Assembly (NCBI RefSeq): GCF_000349845.1
Contig: NC_020829.1
Location: 2,301,001-2,365,000 of the forward strand
Source of the DNA: Pseudomonas sp. ATCC 13867
GTDB lineage: Bacteria; Pseudomonadota; Gammaproteobacteria; Pseudomonadales; Pseudomonadaceae
DNA: 64,000 bases
Direction of reading: 5' to 3'
Below, piece by piece: positions 17,378-26,550 of the stretch (position 1 is its first letter; the number at the start of each line of letters is the position of its first letter). A program made the position numbers and the translations under genes. The notes below the pieces were generated by a model. The model did no database searches, was not told where the DNA came from, and was given only the letters and a program-made list of their open reading frames with translations.

Positions 17378-17398
17378 ACGGCCGGGAGTGCCGGCCGT
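17378..17398 (-). terminator. Hairpin downstream of ppsR
   Basis: ACGGCCGG, GAGTG, CCGGCCGT is an 8-bp perfect stem 20 nt past the ppsR stop. No U-run follows, so it may mark the 3' end only in part. Confidence 0.4.
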
Positions 17399-17417
17399 CG
17401 CTTGGAGCGAGGGGCGG

Positions 17418-18236
17418 TTACTTGAGCCGGCGTTCCACGCCTTTCTCGACCAGGATCTTGGCGGAAATTTCTTCCACCGAGAAATGCGTCGAGTTGATGT
17501 AGGCGATGTTCTCGCGACGGAACAGACTCTCCACCTCGCGCACCTCGAACTCGCACTGGGCGAAGCTGGCGTAGCGGCTGTTGGGCTTGCGCTCGTTGCG
17601 GATGGCGGTGAGCCGGTCGGGGTCGATGGTCAGGCCGAACAGCTTGTGCTTGTAGGGCTTGAGCGCGTTGGGCAACTGCAGGCGCTCCATGTCTTCCTCG
17701 GTCAGCGGGTAGTTCGCCGCGCGGATGCCGTATTGCAGTGCCATATAAAGGCAGGTCGGCGTCTTGCCGCAGCGCGATACGCCCACCAGGATCAGGTCGG
17801 CCTTGTCGTAGTAGTGCGTGCGGGCGCCGTCGTCGTTGTCCAGCGCGAAGTTGACCGCATCGATGCGCTCCATGTAGTTGGAGTTGTGGCCGATGCTGTG
17901 GGATTTTCCGACGGAATACGACGAATCTGAGGATAATTCTTGCTCGAGCGGGGACAAAAACGTCGAGAAGATGTCAATCATGAAGCCGTTGGATTGCGCA
18001 AGGACCGAACGGATCTCGCGGTTCACGATGGTATCGAAGATGATCGGGCGTGCACCGTCCGCCTCGGCAGCAGTGTTGATTTGCTGTACCATGACGCGCG
18101 CTTTTTCTTCGGTATCGATGTAAGGTCGCGTCAGTTTGACGAAGTTGATGTTCTCGAACTGCGCTAGAAGGCTCTGGCCGAGGGTTTCGGCAGTAATGCC
18201 GGTGCCGTCGGAAATGAAGAATGCAGTTCGTTTCAT
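17418..18236 (-). CDS. ppsR: PEP synthetase regulatory protein (kinase/pyrophosphorylase)
   Basis: The 272-residue protein belongs to the DUF299 family. It starts [18 protein letters not shown] and has a P-loop GVSRCGKTP at about 152-160, with the conserved C-terminal ERxxNS-type segment ([11 protein letters not shown]). PpsR inactivates PEP synthase by ADP-dependent phosphorylation of a Thr next to the catalytic His, and reactivates it by phosphate-dependent removal of that group. Length is normal for the family. It is divergent from ppsA across 165 bp, the conserved arrangement in Pseudomonas. Confidence 0.93.
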   Translation of the reverse strand: MKRTAFFISDGTGITAETLGQSLLAQFENINFVKLTRPYIDTEEKARVMVQQINTAAEADGARPIIFDTIVNREIRSVLAQSNGFMIDIFSTFLSPLEQELSSDSSYSVGKSHSIGHNSNYMERIDAVNFALDNDDGARTHYYDKADLILVGVSRCGKTPTCLYMALQYGIRAANYPLTEEDMERLQLPNALKPYKHKLFGLTIDPDRLTAIRNERKPNSRYASFAQCEFEVREVESLFRRENIAYINSTHFSVEEISAKILVEKGVERRLK

Positions 18237-18326
18237 ATGCGCTGCGGGCCTTAAGGTAGGAACGTTTCTTGGCTATGATAGGCCGCGCGTTTGCAAGGCC
18301 CTTTGCCGGGGCATTCTTACTCATTT

Positions 18327-18344
18327 TTCTGGCCCGGGCCAGAA
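18327..18344. promoter_or_regulatory. 18-bp perfect palindrome upstream of ppsA
   Basis: TTCTGGCCCGGGCCAGAA reads the same on both strands, with no spacer. It sits 58 bp before the ppsA start, in the ppsR-ppsA divergent gap. It has no terminator-like T-run on its downstream side in either direction. It is either an operator for a dimeric regulator or a leader hairpin in the ppsA transcript. Confidence 0.5.
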
Positions 18345-18401
18345 GAGTGGCGCCGCACCGGCCCGTACGACCTTTTCCAACACCTTAGTGGAGAGATCAC
18401 C

Positions 18402-20771
18402 TTGGTAGAGTACGTAGTTTCCCTCGATAAGCTCGGCGTCCATGATGTCGAACATGTGGGGGGCAAGAACGCATCCCTGGGCGAAATGATCAGCAACCTC
18501 GCCGGCGCCGGCGTTTCCGTACCGGGTGGTTTCGCTACCACCGCCCAGGCCTACCGTGACTTCCTCGAGCAGAGCGGCCTTAACGATCGCATCCATGCTG
18601 CCCTGGATGCTCTCGATGTGGATGACGTGAATGCCCTGGCCAAGACTGGCGCGCAGATTCGTCAGTGGGTGATGGATGCCGAGTTCCCGGCCCGGCTCGA
18701 TGCCGAAATCCGCAAGGCCTTCGCCGAAATGGCGGGCGGCAATGACAACATGGCCGTCGCCGTACGCTCCTCCGCGACCGCTGAAGACCTGCCGGACGCC
18801 TCCTTCGCCGGCCAGCAGGAAACCTTCCTGAACATCCGCGGCGTGGACAACGTGATCCGCGCGGCTAAGGAAGTCTTCGCTTCCCTCTTCAACGACCGTG
18901 CCATCGCCTACCGCGTGCACCAGGGCTTCGACCACAAGCTGGTCGCCCTGTCCGCCGGCGTGCAGCGCATGGTCCGCTCGGAAACCGGCACTGCCGGCGT
19001 GATGTTCACCCTGGACACCGAATCCGGTTTCCGTGACGTGGTGTTCATCACCGGTGCCTACGGCCTCGGCGAGACCGTGGTGCAGGGCGCGGTGAACCCC
19101 GACGAATTCTACGTGCACAAGCCCACCCTGGAAGCCGGTCGCCCGGCGATCCTGCGCCGCAACCTGGGCAGCAAGGCCATCAAGATGGTCTACGGCGACG
19201 AAGCCAAGGCCGGCAAGTCGGTCAAGGTCGTCGACGTGGAGAAGGCCGATCGCGCCCGTTTCGCGCTGTCCGATGCCGAGGTCATCGAACTGGCCAAGCA
19301 GGCCCTGATCATCGAGAAGCACTACGAGCGTCCGATGGACATCGAATGGGCGAAGGACGGTGACGACGGCAAGCTGTACATCGTTCAGGCCCGTCCTGAG
19401 ACCGTGAAGAGCCGTTCCAGCGCCAACGTCATGGAACGCTACCTGCTCAAGGAGAAGGGCAAGGTCCTGGTCGAAGGTCGCGCCATTGGCCAGCGCATCG
19501 GCGCCGGCCCGGTGAAGGTGATCCACGACGTTTCCGAGATGGACAAGGTCCAGCCGGGCGACGTGCTGGTCTCCGACATGACCGACCCGGATTGGGAACC
19601 CGTCATGAAGCGCGCCAGCGCCATCGTCACCAACCGTGGCGGCCGTACCTGCCACGCGGCGATCATTGCCCGTGAACTGGGCATCCCGGCGGTCGTGGGT
19701 TGCGGCAACGCCACTGCCGTCCTGCAGGACGGCCAGCGTGTGACCGTATCCTGCGCCGAAGGCGACACCGGCCTGATCTACGAAGGTGAACTGGGCTTCG
19801 ATATCCGCCAGAACTCGGTCGACGCCATGCCCGAGCTACCGTTCAAGATCATGATGAACGTCGGCAACCCGGACCGCGCCTTCGACTTCGCCCAACTGCC
19901 GAACGAAGGTGTGGGCCTGGCCCGCCTGGAGTTCATCATCAACCGCATGATCGGCGTGCACCCCAAGGCGCTGCTGAACTTCGCCAGCCTGCCGGCGGAC
20001 ATCAAGGACAGCGTCGAGAAGCGCATCGCCGGTTACGACGATCCGGTCGGCTTCTACGTCGAGAAGCTGGTCGAGGGCGTCAGCACCCTGGCCGCTGCGT
20101 TCTGGCCGAAGAAGGTCATCGTGCGCCTGTCGGACTTCAAGTCCAACGAATACGCCAACCTGATCGGCGGCAAGCTCTACGAGCCGGAAGAAGAGAACCC
20201 GATGCTCGGCTTCCGTGGCGCCTCGCGCTACATCAGCGAATCCTTCCGCGACTGCTTCGAGCTCGAATGCCGCGCGATGAAGAAGGTCCGCAACGAGATG
20301 GGCCTGACCAACGTCGAGCTGATGGTGCCGTTCGTCCGTACCCTGGGCGAAGCCTCCCAGGTCGTCGACCTGCTGGCCACCAACGGTCTGAAGCGTGGCG
20401 AGAACGGTCTGCGTGTCATCATGATGTGCGAGCTGCCGTCCAACGCCCTGCTGGCCGATGAGTTCCTCGAGTTCTTCGACGGCTTCTCCATCGGTTCCAA
20501 CGACCTGACCCAGCTGACCCTGGGCCTGGACCGTGACTCGGGCATCGTCGCGCACCTGTTCGACGAACGTAACCCGGCGGTGAAGAAGCTCCTGTCCAAC
20601 GCCATCCAGGCGTGCAACCGTGCCGGCAAGTACATCGGCATCTGCGGCCAGGGCCCGTCGGACCACCCGGACCTCGCCAAGTGGCTGATGGAGCAGGGCA
20701 TCGAGAGCGTGTCGCTGAACCCCGACTCGGTCCTCGACACCTGGTTCTTCCTCGCCGAAGGCCAGTCCTGA
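18402..20771 (+). CDS. ppsA: Phosphoenolpyruvate synthase
   Basis: The 789-residue enzyme converts pyruvate, ATP and water to PEP, AMP and phosphate, feeding gluconeogenesis. I take TTG at 18402 as start because GGAGAG lies just upstream and Pseudomonas PpsA begins [11 protein letters not shown]; upstream in-frame codons encode a non-conserved sequence. Domains in order are the ATP-grasp-like N-terminal domain, the swivelling phospho-His domain with [15 protein letters not shown] (His at about 420) beside the Thr targeted by PpsR, and the PEP/pyruvate barrel ending with [11 protein letters not shown]. Its partner regulator ppsR is divergent. A strong terminator follows the stop. Confidence 0.95.
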   Translation: MVEYVVSLDKLGVHDVEHVGGKNASLGEMISNLAGAGVSVPGGFATTAQAYRDFLEQSGLNDRIHAALDALDVDDVNALAKTGAQIRQWVMDAEFPARLDAEIRKAFAEMAGGNDNMAVAVRSSATAEDLPDASFAGQQETFLNIRGVDNVIRAAKEVFASLFNDRAIAYRVHQGFDHKLVALSAGVQRMVRSETGTAGVMFTLDTESGFRDVVFITGAYGLGETVVQGAVNPDEFYVHKPTLEAGRPAILRRNLGSKAIKMVYGDEAKAGKSVKVVDVEKADRARFALSDAEVIELAKQALIIEKHYERPMDIEWAKDGDDGKLYIVQARPETVKSRSSANVMERYLLKEKGKVLVEGRAIGQRIGAGPVKVIHDVSEMDKVQPGDVLVSDMTDPDWEPVMKRASAIVTNRGGRTCHAAIIARELGIPAVVGCGNATAVLQDGQRVTVSCAEGDTGLIYEGELGFDIRQNSVDAMPELPFKIMMNVGNPDRAFDFAQLPNEGVGLARLEFIINRMIGVHPKALLNFASLPADIKDSVEKRIAGYDDPVGFYVEKLVEGVSTLAAAFWPKKVIVRLSDFKSNEYANLIGGKLYEPEEENPMLGFRGASRYISESFRDCFELECRAMKKVRNEMGLTNVELMVPFVRTLGEASQVVDLLATNGLKRGENGLRVIMMCELPSNALLADEFLEFFDGFSIGSNDLTQLTLGLDRDSGIVAHLFDERNPAVKKLLSNAIQACNRAGKYIGICGQGPSDHPDLAKWLMEQGIESVSLNPDSVLDTWFFLAEGQS

Positions 20772-20793
20772 CGGTTCCTCTACCATCCAAGAA

Positions 20794-20826
20794 AAGGGGC
20801 GGGTGATTTCACCCGCCCTTTTTTGT
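20794..20826 (+). terminator. Intrinsic terminator after ppsA
   Basis: AAGGGGCGGGTG and CACCCGCCCTTTTTT form an 11-12 bp GC-rich stem with an ATTT loop and a U-run. It lies 23 bp after the ppsA stop. Confidence 0.9.
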
Positions 20827-20839
20827 GCCAGCCGATTCC

Positions 20840-21814
20840 ATGCAAAGCAGCAGTCAACTCTTTCCCGTTGCGCTCCTGAGCGCAGAGTTCCGTGGTGATC
20901 TCACCGAGGACATATACCGGCTCAAGCCGGGCAACAGTCCCGACTCCAGCGTCGAGCTGGCACTGACTCGTCTCGGCCTCCGCGAGGGTTCCCGGGGCGC
21001 GCCGGTGATACTCCTGCACGGCAGCTTCTCCAACCGGCGTTTCTGGTATTCGCCCAAGTGCCTGGGCCTCGGCCCCTACCTGGCGCGCGCCGGATTCGAC
21101 GTCTGGATTCCGGAGATGCGCGGGCACGGGCTTTCCCCGCGCAATCACGACTACGCCCGCAACCGTGTGGCCGACTACGCCCGTTTCGACTTGCCGGCCA
21201 TCGCGCGCTTCGTCGTCGAGCAGAGTGCGCAGACGCCGCACTGGATCGGCCATTCCCTGGGCGGCATCACCCTGGCGGCGGCACTGGGTGGCGGTTATCT
21301 GGAGGAGGGGCAGGCGGCCAGCGTGGCACTCTGCGGCAGCCAGGTGAGCCGCGTCTACTGGCCGTTGAAATTGCCGCCGATCGCGTGGAGCAGTCGTTTC
21401 CTGCTCAAGCGCATGGGCGGGTTGTCCGGTGCGCGCCTGAAGCGTGGTCCGGAGGACGAGCCGCTCGGCCTGGCGCTGGAAACCCTGCACTGGCACAGCC
21501 TGTTCGGGAGTTTCGGCGAGAAGGGCAACGACTGGTGGGCGGGATTGGCGAACGTGCGCACGCGAGTGCTGGCCGTGGCGTCGGATGGCGACCACCAGGA
21601 CCCGGCCTGGGCGTGCAACAAGCTGCTGGAACAGTTCGGTTCCGAGGTTCGCGAATACCTGCGGCTGGGGCGTCGGCATGGATTCGCCGAGGACTACGGG
21701 CACATCGAGATGTTGATCAGCAAGGGCGCCCAGCGCGAAGTCTGGCCGCGCTTGCTGCACTGGCTGGAGCATGGCGCACTGCCGGCCGGGCAGGACGCTC
21801 TGGCACAGGCCTGA
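20840..21814 (+). CDS. Alpha/beta-hydrolase (esterase/lipase-like)
   Basis: The 324-residue protein has the alpha/beta-hydrolase pattern. It shows an oxyanion HG motif (VILLHGSFSNRRFW), the nucleophile elbow GHSLGG, an acidic residue in the ASDGDHQDP segment and the catalytic His in YGHIEML. No signal peptide or membrane helix is present. I start at ATG 20840 (MQSSSQLF); an earlier GTG lies inside the ppsA terminator. The substrate is unknown. In Pseudomonas the gene is conserved between ppsA and rraA, and it is probably transcribed with rraA. Confidence 0.8.
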   Translation: MQSSSQLFPVALLSAEFRGDLTEDIYRLKPGNSPDSSVELALTRLGLREGSRGAPVILLHGSFSNRRFWYSPKCLGLGPYLARAGFDVWIPEMRGHGLSPRNHDYARNRVADYARFDLPAIARFVVEQSAQTPHWIGHSLGGITLAAALGGGYLEEGQAASVALCGSQVSRVYWPLKLPPIAWSSRFLLKRMGGLSGARLKRGPEDEPLGLALETLHWHSLFGSFGEKGNDWWAGLANVRTRVLAVASDGDHQDPAWACNKLLEQFGSEVREYLRLGRRHGFAEDYGHIEMLISKGAQREVWPRLLHWLEHGALPAGQDALAQA

Positions 21815-21918
21815 GCGTTCCTCGTCGGCGCCGCAACGGGTAGACTGTGACGCCAGTGCATCTTTCAGTCACGTCAGGGCCGGATGGCCTTTCCGTTTTC
21901 ATCAAGAGGAGCGTCTTC

Positions 21919-22407
21919 ATGCATTACGTCACCCCCGATCTGTGCGATGCCTATCCGGAGCTGGTCCAGGTCGTCGAGCCGATGTTCAGCAACTTCGGCG
22001 GGCGGGACTCCTTCGGTGGCGAGATCGTCACCATCAAGTGCTTCGAAGACAACTCGCTGGTCAAGGAGCAGGTCGAGAAGGACGGCAAGGGCAAGGTCAT
22101 GGTGGTGGACGGCGGCGGCTCGCTGCGTCGCGCGCTGCTGGGCGACATGCTGGCCGAGAAGGCGGCGAAGAATGGCTGGGAAGGTATCGTGGTGTACGGC
22201 TGCATCCGTGACGTGGATGTGATCGCGCAGACCGACCTGGGCGTGCAGGCGCTGGCCAGCCACCCGATGAAGACCGACAAGCGCGGCATCGGCGATCTGA
22301 ACGTCGCGGTGACCTTCGGCGGCATCACCTTCCGCCCGGGCGAGTTCGTCTATGCCGACAACAACGGCATCATTGTCTCGCCCCAGGCGCTGAAAATGCC
22401 GGAATAA
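21919..22407 (+). CDS. rraA: RraA-family protein (regulator of RNase E activity / HMG aldolase fold)
   Basis: The 162-residue protein matches RraA in length and shows its core motifs: [22 protein letters not shown] near the N-terminus, [15 protein letters not shown], and the [13 protein letters not shown] block. RraA binds RNase E and slows degradosome activity. Related proteins with the Gly-rich pocket plus Arg and Asp are metal-dependent 4-hydroxy-4-methyl-2-oxoglutarate aldolases, so the name alone does not settle function. GAGGAG precedes the chosen ATG. A terminator follows. Confidence 0.85.
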   Translation: MHYVTPDLCDAYPELVQVVEPMFSNFGGRDSFGGEIVTIKCFEDNSLVKEQVEKDGKGKVMVVDGGGSLRRALLGDMLAEKAAKNGWEGIVVYGCIRDVDVIAQTDLGVQALASHPMKTDKRGIGDLNVAVTFGGITFRPGEFVYADNNGIIVSPQALKMPE

Positions 22408-22435
22408 GGCGAACCTCCAACCTCGGTTCGAGTCA

Positions 22436-22466
22436 ATGCCGGAAGCGGATGCTTCCGGCATTTTTC
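22436..22466 (+). terminator. Intrinsic terminator after rraA
   Basis: ATGCCGGAAGC, loop GGAT, GCTTCCGGCAT, then TTTTC: an 11-bp perfect stem with U-run. Confidence 0.9.
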
Positions 22467-22500
22467 ATGTAGCGCCCCGGGCGTGGAGGCGGGAGAGGGC

Positions 22501-23499
22501 ATGCAGGCATACGAAGGTGGTACCGAGCGCGGCCTGATCGACGGCTTCGTGCTCGATGGGCGTGGCGGCGCCCGGGAAATTTCCCGTAACGAGTTGCCGT
22601 TGCTGGACCTCAAGCCGGAGGAAAGTCTCTGGGTGCACTGGGACCGTGGCGTTGCGGAGGCGCAAAGCTGGCTGCGCGAATCCAGCGGGCTCAATGAGTT
22701 CGCCTGTGACCTGCTGCTGGAGGAGGCAACCCGTCCCCGGCTGGTCGATCTGGGCGGCGAGCGTCTGCTGCTGTTCCTGCGCGGGGTGAACCTGAACCCC
22801 GGCGCGGTGCCGGAGGACATGGTGTCTCTGCGGGTCTACGCCGAGTCGCAGCGGGTGATTTCCCTGCGCTTGCGTCCGCTCAAGGCGGTGGCCGACCTGC
22901 GTACGGATCTTGTGGCCGGGCGTGGTCCGAAAACCGCTTCCGAAGTGGTGCTGTACCTGGCGCACTACCTCACCGACCGGGTCGATACGCTGATCGGCGG
23001 GTTGGCCGATCAGCTCGACGCGATGGAAGAGGCCATCGAGGAGGACGAGCGCAGCATTCCCGACCAGCATCAGCTTCGGACCCTGCGCCGGCGGGCTGCC
23101 GGGTTGCGGCGGTACCTCTCGCCCCAGCGCGAGATCTACGCGCAGATGATCAAGTTCAAGCTGTCATGGACGGTCGCCGATGACGCCGACTACTGGAACG
23201 AGCTCTACAACCGCCTGACCCGCAATCTGGAGGAACTGGAGCTGATCCGCGAGCGCATCAGCCTGATCCAGGAGGCCGAACATCGTCGAATTACCGAGCG
23301 AATGAACCGCACCATGTATCTGCTTGGTATCATTACCGGCTTTTTCCTGCCCATGAGCTTCGTGACGGGGCTTCTGGGCATCAATGTCGGCGGTATTCCA
23401 GGGGCGGAAGCGCCCTATGGCTTCGTGGTGGCCTGCCTGCTCATCGGCGGCATCGCGACGTTCCAGTGGTGGATTTTCCGCCGCTTGCGCTGGCTGTGA
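22501..23499 (+). CDS. cmaX: CorA/ZntB-like divalent metal transporter CmaX
   Basis: The 332-residue protein has a large soluble N-terminal domain, a long helical stretch (about 165-275) and two C-terminal membrane helices. Between them lies the pore signature LLGINVGGIPG. CorA proteins carry GMN here; GIN followed by GGIPG resembles the ZntB branch. It should form a homopentameric inner-membrane channel for Mg or Zn. The ATG at 22501 follows GGGAGAGGG. It opens the cmaX-crfX-cmpX-sigX-oprF block associated with cell-envelope stress in P. aeruginosa. Confidence 0.85.
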   Translation: MQAYEGGTERGLIDGFVLDGRGGAREISRNELPLLDLKPEESLWVHWDRGVAEAQSWLRESSGLNEFACDLLLEEATRPRLVDLGGERLLLFLRGVNLNPGAVPEDMVSLRVYAESQRVISLRLRPLKAVADLRTDLVAGRGPKTASEVVLYLAHYLTDRVDTLIGGLADQLDAMEEAIEEDERSIPDQHQLRTLRRRAAGLRRYLSPQREIYAQMIKFKLSWTVADDADYWNELYNRLTRNLEELELIRERISLIQEAEHRRITERMNRTMYLLGIITGFFLPMSFVTGLLGINVGGIPGAEAPYGFVVACLLIGGIATFQWWIFRRLRWL

Positions 23500-23575
23500 G
23501 GCGTGCCGCGGCGGGCATTGGATGTGACTTGTGAATCGGTGAGGGCTTCAAACACCTCACACAGGCGAGGTGTGC

Positions 23576-23824
23576 ATGCACGACCCATTTGAAGAATCCT
23601 TGCGTGATCTGCTGAAGATGCCGCCGGAGCAGCCGGGCGATGACTCTCGCCTGGATCGTGTGCTCAAGACCGCCAACCGCCAGGTTGGCGCGGGCGACCT
23701 GTTCAGTCTGATGGGCCACTGGCTGGAAGCGCTGTCCATCGGCGTCAGCCGCGGCGCCCTGCACCTTGCGCCCGTCTCGCGTCGCGCGCAGAATCCCGCC
23801 CCTTCCGCTGACAAGGCCGATTGA
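23576..23824 (+). CDS. crfX: Small conserved protein CrfX
   Basis: The 82-residue acidic protein starts MHDPFEESLRDLLK and is conserved in Pseudomonas between cmaX and cmpX. It has no signal peptide, no membrane helix and no known motif. The C-terminus is basic and proline-rich. It overlaps closely with the start region of cmpX (2 bp gap to ATG). Its function is unknown to me beyond its name and its link to the SigX block. Confidence 0.8.
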   Translation: MHDPFEESLRDLLKMPPEQPGDDSRLDRVLKTANRQVGAGDLFSLMGHWLEALSIGVSRGALHLAPVSRRAQNPAPSADKAD

Positions 23825-23826
23825 AC

Positions 23827-24651
23827 ATGCAATTCGACATCTGGACGCAAAGCCTGCTGACCGCCATGAATACCCTGTGGGGCAAGCTGGCCGGGTTCAT
23901 TCCGAACCTGCTCGCCGCGCTGGTGATCGTGCTGCTGGGCTTCATCGTCGCCAAGCTGCTCGACGCGCTGCTGTCCAAGCTGCTGGCCAAGCTGGGCCTG
24001 GATCGCCTGATGGCCGGCACCGGCCTGACCAAGCTGATGTCCCGCGCGGGCATCCAGGTCCCGGTCTCGACCCTGATCGGCAAGATCATCTACTGGTTCG
24101 TGCTCCTGGTATTCCTGGTCTCCGCCGCGGAGTCGCTGGGGCTGCAGCGTGTTTCCGCCACCCTCGACATGCTCGCGCTGTACCTGCCGAAGGTCTTCGG
24201 CGCTGCACTGGTGCTGATCGTCGGCATTCTCCTCGCCCAACTGGCCAACAGCCTGGTGCGTGGTGCCGCGGAGGGGGTCGGTCTCGAATACTCCAATGGC
24301 CTGGGGCGTGTCGCCCAGTGGCTGGTCATCATCATCAGCATCTCGGTGGCCATCGGCCAGCTCGAGGTCAAGACCGACCTGCTGAACTACATCATCGCCA
24401 TCGTGCTGATCACCATCGGCCTGGCGGCGGCGCTGGCCCTCGGGCTGGGCAGTCGCGAAGTCGCCGGGCAGATCATCGCGGGTATTTACGTGCGTGAGCT
24501 GTATCAGGTCGGGCAACAAGTGAAAGTCGCAGATGTCGAAGGCATCATCGAAGAAATTGGTACCATCAAGACTATCCTGCTGACGGAGGAGGGCGAGCTG
24601 GTGTCCATCGCCAACCGCATCCTGCTCGATCAGCGAGTGACCAGTCGCTGA
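23827..24651 (+). CDS. cmpX: MscS-like small-conductance channel family protein CmpX
   Basis: The 274-residue inner-membrane protein has about five hydrophobic helices (near 15-40, 75-100, 105-130, 150-175, 185-205) with conserved TM-helix repeats of PF05552. A short soluble domain follows, with the beta-barrel-like segment ELYQVGQQVKVADVEGIIEEIG that MscS proteins share. ATG 23827 is used rather than an upstream TTG. P. aeruginosa work links CmpX to membrane fluidity and to SigX activity. It precedes sigX by 75 bp. Confidence 0.88.
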   Translation: MQFDIWTQSLLTAMNTLWGKLAGFIPNLLAALVIVLLGFIVAKLLDALLSKLLAKLGLDRLMAGTGLTKLMSRAGIQVPVSTLIGKIIYWFVLLVFLVSAAESLGLQRVSATLDMLALYLPKVFGAALVLIVGILLAQLANSLVRGAAEGVGLEYSNGLGRVAQWLVIIISISVAIGQLEVKTDLLNYIIAIVLITIGLAAALALGLGSREVAGQIIAGIYVRELYQVGQQVKVADVEGIIEEIGTIKTILLTEEGELVSIANRILLDQRVTSR

Positions 24652-24726
24652 GAAGATGATGACCGATCGCCGATGCCGCTCCCGTGGAGCCGCGTCGGCC
24701 GCTGACATGACCTGGCCCGACCCGAC

Positions 24727-25317
24727 TTGAACACGCCGCAATCACTGTCCTTGCGCTACGACCCGCGCCAGCTTACCGACGAGGAGCTGGTGGAGCGTTC
24801 TCACGTGGAGCTGTTCCACGTGACCCGGGCCTATGAAGAGCTGATGCGCCGTTACCAGCGCACACTGTTCAATGTCTGTGCGCGATATCTGGGCAATGAC
24901 CGGGACGCCGATGATGTGTGTCAAGAGGTGATGTTGAAGGTTCTGTATGGTCTGAAGAACTTCGAAGGTAAATCGAAGTTCAAGACTTGGCTGTACAGCA
25001 TCACTTACAACGAGTGCATTACCCAATATCGGAAGGAACGCCGCAAACGGCGATTGCTCGATGCTCTGAGTCTGGACCCAGTGGAGGAGGCCTCCGAAGA
25101 GAAGGCTCCGAAAGTGGAAGAGCGTGGCGGGTTAGACCGTTGGCTAGTTCATGTCAATCCCATTGATCGGGAAATTCTGGTGTTGCGGTTCGTGGCGGAA
25201 CTGGAGTTCCAGGAAATCGCGGACATTATGCATATGGGCCTGAGCGCCACCAAGATGCGCTACAAGCGTGCACTCGATCGATTGCGCGAAAAGTTTTCCG
25301 GTGCGACGGAATCTTAG
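24727..25317 (+). CDS. sigX: ECF sigma factor SigX
   Basis: The 196-residue sigma factor starts at TTG. Region 2 is clear (ARYLGNDRDADDVCQEVMLKVL) with the promoter-melting stretch FKTWLYSITYNECITQYRKER, and region 4 follows (EFQEIADIMHMGLSATKMRYKRALDRLREK). There is no neighbouring anti-sigma gene; in Pseudomonas SigX is thought to respond through the membrane proteins CmpX/CmaX and OprF. SigX drives oprF, fatty-acid synthesis and its own operon. A 108-bp gap to oprF holds promoter elements. Confidence 0.95.
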   Translation: MNTPQSLSLRYDPRQLTDEELVERSHVELFHVTRAYEELMRRYQRTLFNVCARYLGNDRDADDVCQEVMLKVLYGLKNFEGKSKFKTWLYSITYNECITQYRKERRKRRLLDALSLDPVEEASEEKAPKVEERGGLDRWLVHVNPIDREILVLRFVAELEFQEIADIMHMGLSATKMRYKRALDRLREKFSGATES

Positions 25318-25359
25318 TTTAGTAAATGTTGTCTCTTTGGCAGGGAAGTTCTGATAAAC

Positions 25360-25387
25360 TTGCCACCCAAGTTGTACGGCCTATGGT
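25360..25387 (+). promoter_or_regulatory. Candidate sigma-70 promoter of oprF
   Basis: TTGCCA at 25360-25365, a 16-bp spacer and TATGGT at 25382-25387 form a fair -35/-10 pair 39 bp before the oprF start. A SigX promoter is expected nearby in Pseudomonas, but I cannot place it with confidence. Confidence 0.4.
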
Positions 25388-25425
25388 TAGACAACTTATT
25401 GACCACCAAGATGGGGATTTAACGG

Positions 25426-26481
25426 ATGAAACTGAAGAACACCCTTGGCGTCGTTGTCGGCTCTGTAATCGCCGCCACCGCTGTAAACGCCTTTGCTCAA
25501 GGCCAGGGCGCGGTCGAGGTCGAGGCCTTCGGCAAGCGCTACTTCACCGACAGCACCCGCAACATGAAGAACGCGGACCTGTACGGCGCATCGGTTGGCT
25601 ACTTCCTGACCGACGACGTCGAGCTGGCTCTGTCCTACGGTGAGTACCACGACGTTCGTGGCACCTACGAGACCGGCAACAAGAAGGTTCATGGCAACCT
25701 GAGCACTCTGGACGCCATCTACCACTTCGGTACTCCGGGCGCTGGCAACCTGCGTCCGTACGTGTCGGCAGGTATCGGCCACCAGAACCTGACCAACATC
25801 AACTCCGAGAACGGCGGTCGTCAGAACCTGACCATGGCCATGATCGGTACCGGTCTGAAGTACTACTTCACCGAGAACTTCTACGCCAAAGCCAGCCTCG
25901 ACGGCCAGTACGGTCTGGAGCAGCGCGAGAACGGTCACCAGGGCGAGTGGATGGCTGGCCTGGGCGTTGGTATGAACTTCGGTGGTGGCAAGGCCGCCCC
26001 GGCTCCGGAGCCGGTTGCTGAAGTCTGCTCCGACTCCGACAACGATGGCGTCTGCGACAACGTCGACAAGTGCCCGAACACCCCGGCCAACGTCACCGTT
26101 GACGCCAACGGCTGCCCGGCTGTTGCCGAAGTCGTTCGCGTTCAGCTGGACGTGAAGTTCGACTTCGACAAGTCCAAGGTCAAAGAGAACAGCTACGCTG
26201 ACATCAAGAACCTGGCTGACTTCATGAAGCAGTACCCGTCCACCTCCACCACCGTTGAAGGCCACACCGACTCAGTCGGCACCGACGCCTACAACCAGAA
26301 GCTGTCCGAGCGTCGTGCCAACGCCGTTCGTGACGTACTGGTCAACGAGTACGGTGTTGAAGGCGGCCGCGTGAGCGCTGTTGGTTACGGTGAGACCCGT
26401 CCGGTTGCTGACAACGCAACTGCTGAAGGCCGCGCTGTTAATCGTCGCGTAGAAGCCGAAGTAGAAGCCCAAGCCAAGTAA
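25426..26481 (+). CDS. oprF: Major outer-membrane porin OprF
   Basis: The 351-residue protein has a 24-residue signal peptide. An N-terminal eight-stranded barrel spans about 25-185, followed by a Pro/Ala hinge. A four-cysteine, TSP3-like DSDNDGVCDNVDKCP loop comes next, then the OmpA-like peptidoglycan-binding domain with VEGHTDSVGTDAYNQKLSERRA. It is the main structural porin, slow-channel permeability pathway and envelope-stress sensor of Pseudomonas. The codon choice is strongly biased, as for a very abundant protein. A strong bidirectional terminator follows. Confidence 0.97.
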   Translation: MKLKNTLGVVVGSVIAATAVNAFAQGQGAVEVEAFGKRYFTDSTRNMKNADLYGASVGYFLTDDVELALSYGEYHDVRGTYETGNKKVHGNLSTLDAIYHFGTPGAGNLRPYVSAGIGHQNLTNINSENGGRQNLTMAMIGTGLKYYFTENFYAKASLDGQYGLEQRENGHQGEWMAGLGVGMNFGGGKAAPAPEPVAEVCSDSDNDGVCDNVDKCPNTPANVTVDANGCPAVAEVVRVQLDVKFDFDKSKVKENSYADIKNLADFMKQYPSTSTTVEGHTDSVGTDAYNQKLSERRANAVRDVLVNEYGVEGGRVSAVGYGETRPVADNATAEGRAVNRRVEAEVEAQAK

Positions 26482-26498
26482 TTGGTCTGAGCTGATGA

Positions 26499-26528
26499 GA
26501 AAAACCCGGCCCAGGCCGGGTTTTTCTT
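26499..26528. terminator. Bidirectional terminator between oprF and cobA
   Basis: AAAAACCCGGC, CCAG, GCCGGGTTTTTC: a 7-bp GC stem with A-run and T-run on opposite sides. It can end oprF on plus and cobA on minus. Confidence 0.9.
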
Positions 26529-26550
26529 TGCCCGTGAGAAAGTTGCCGAT

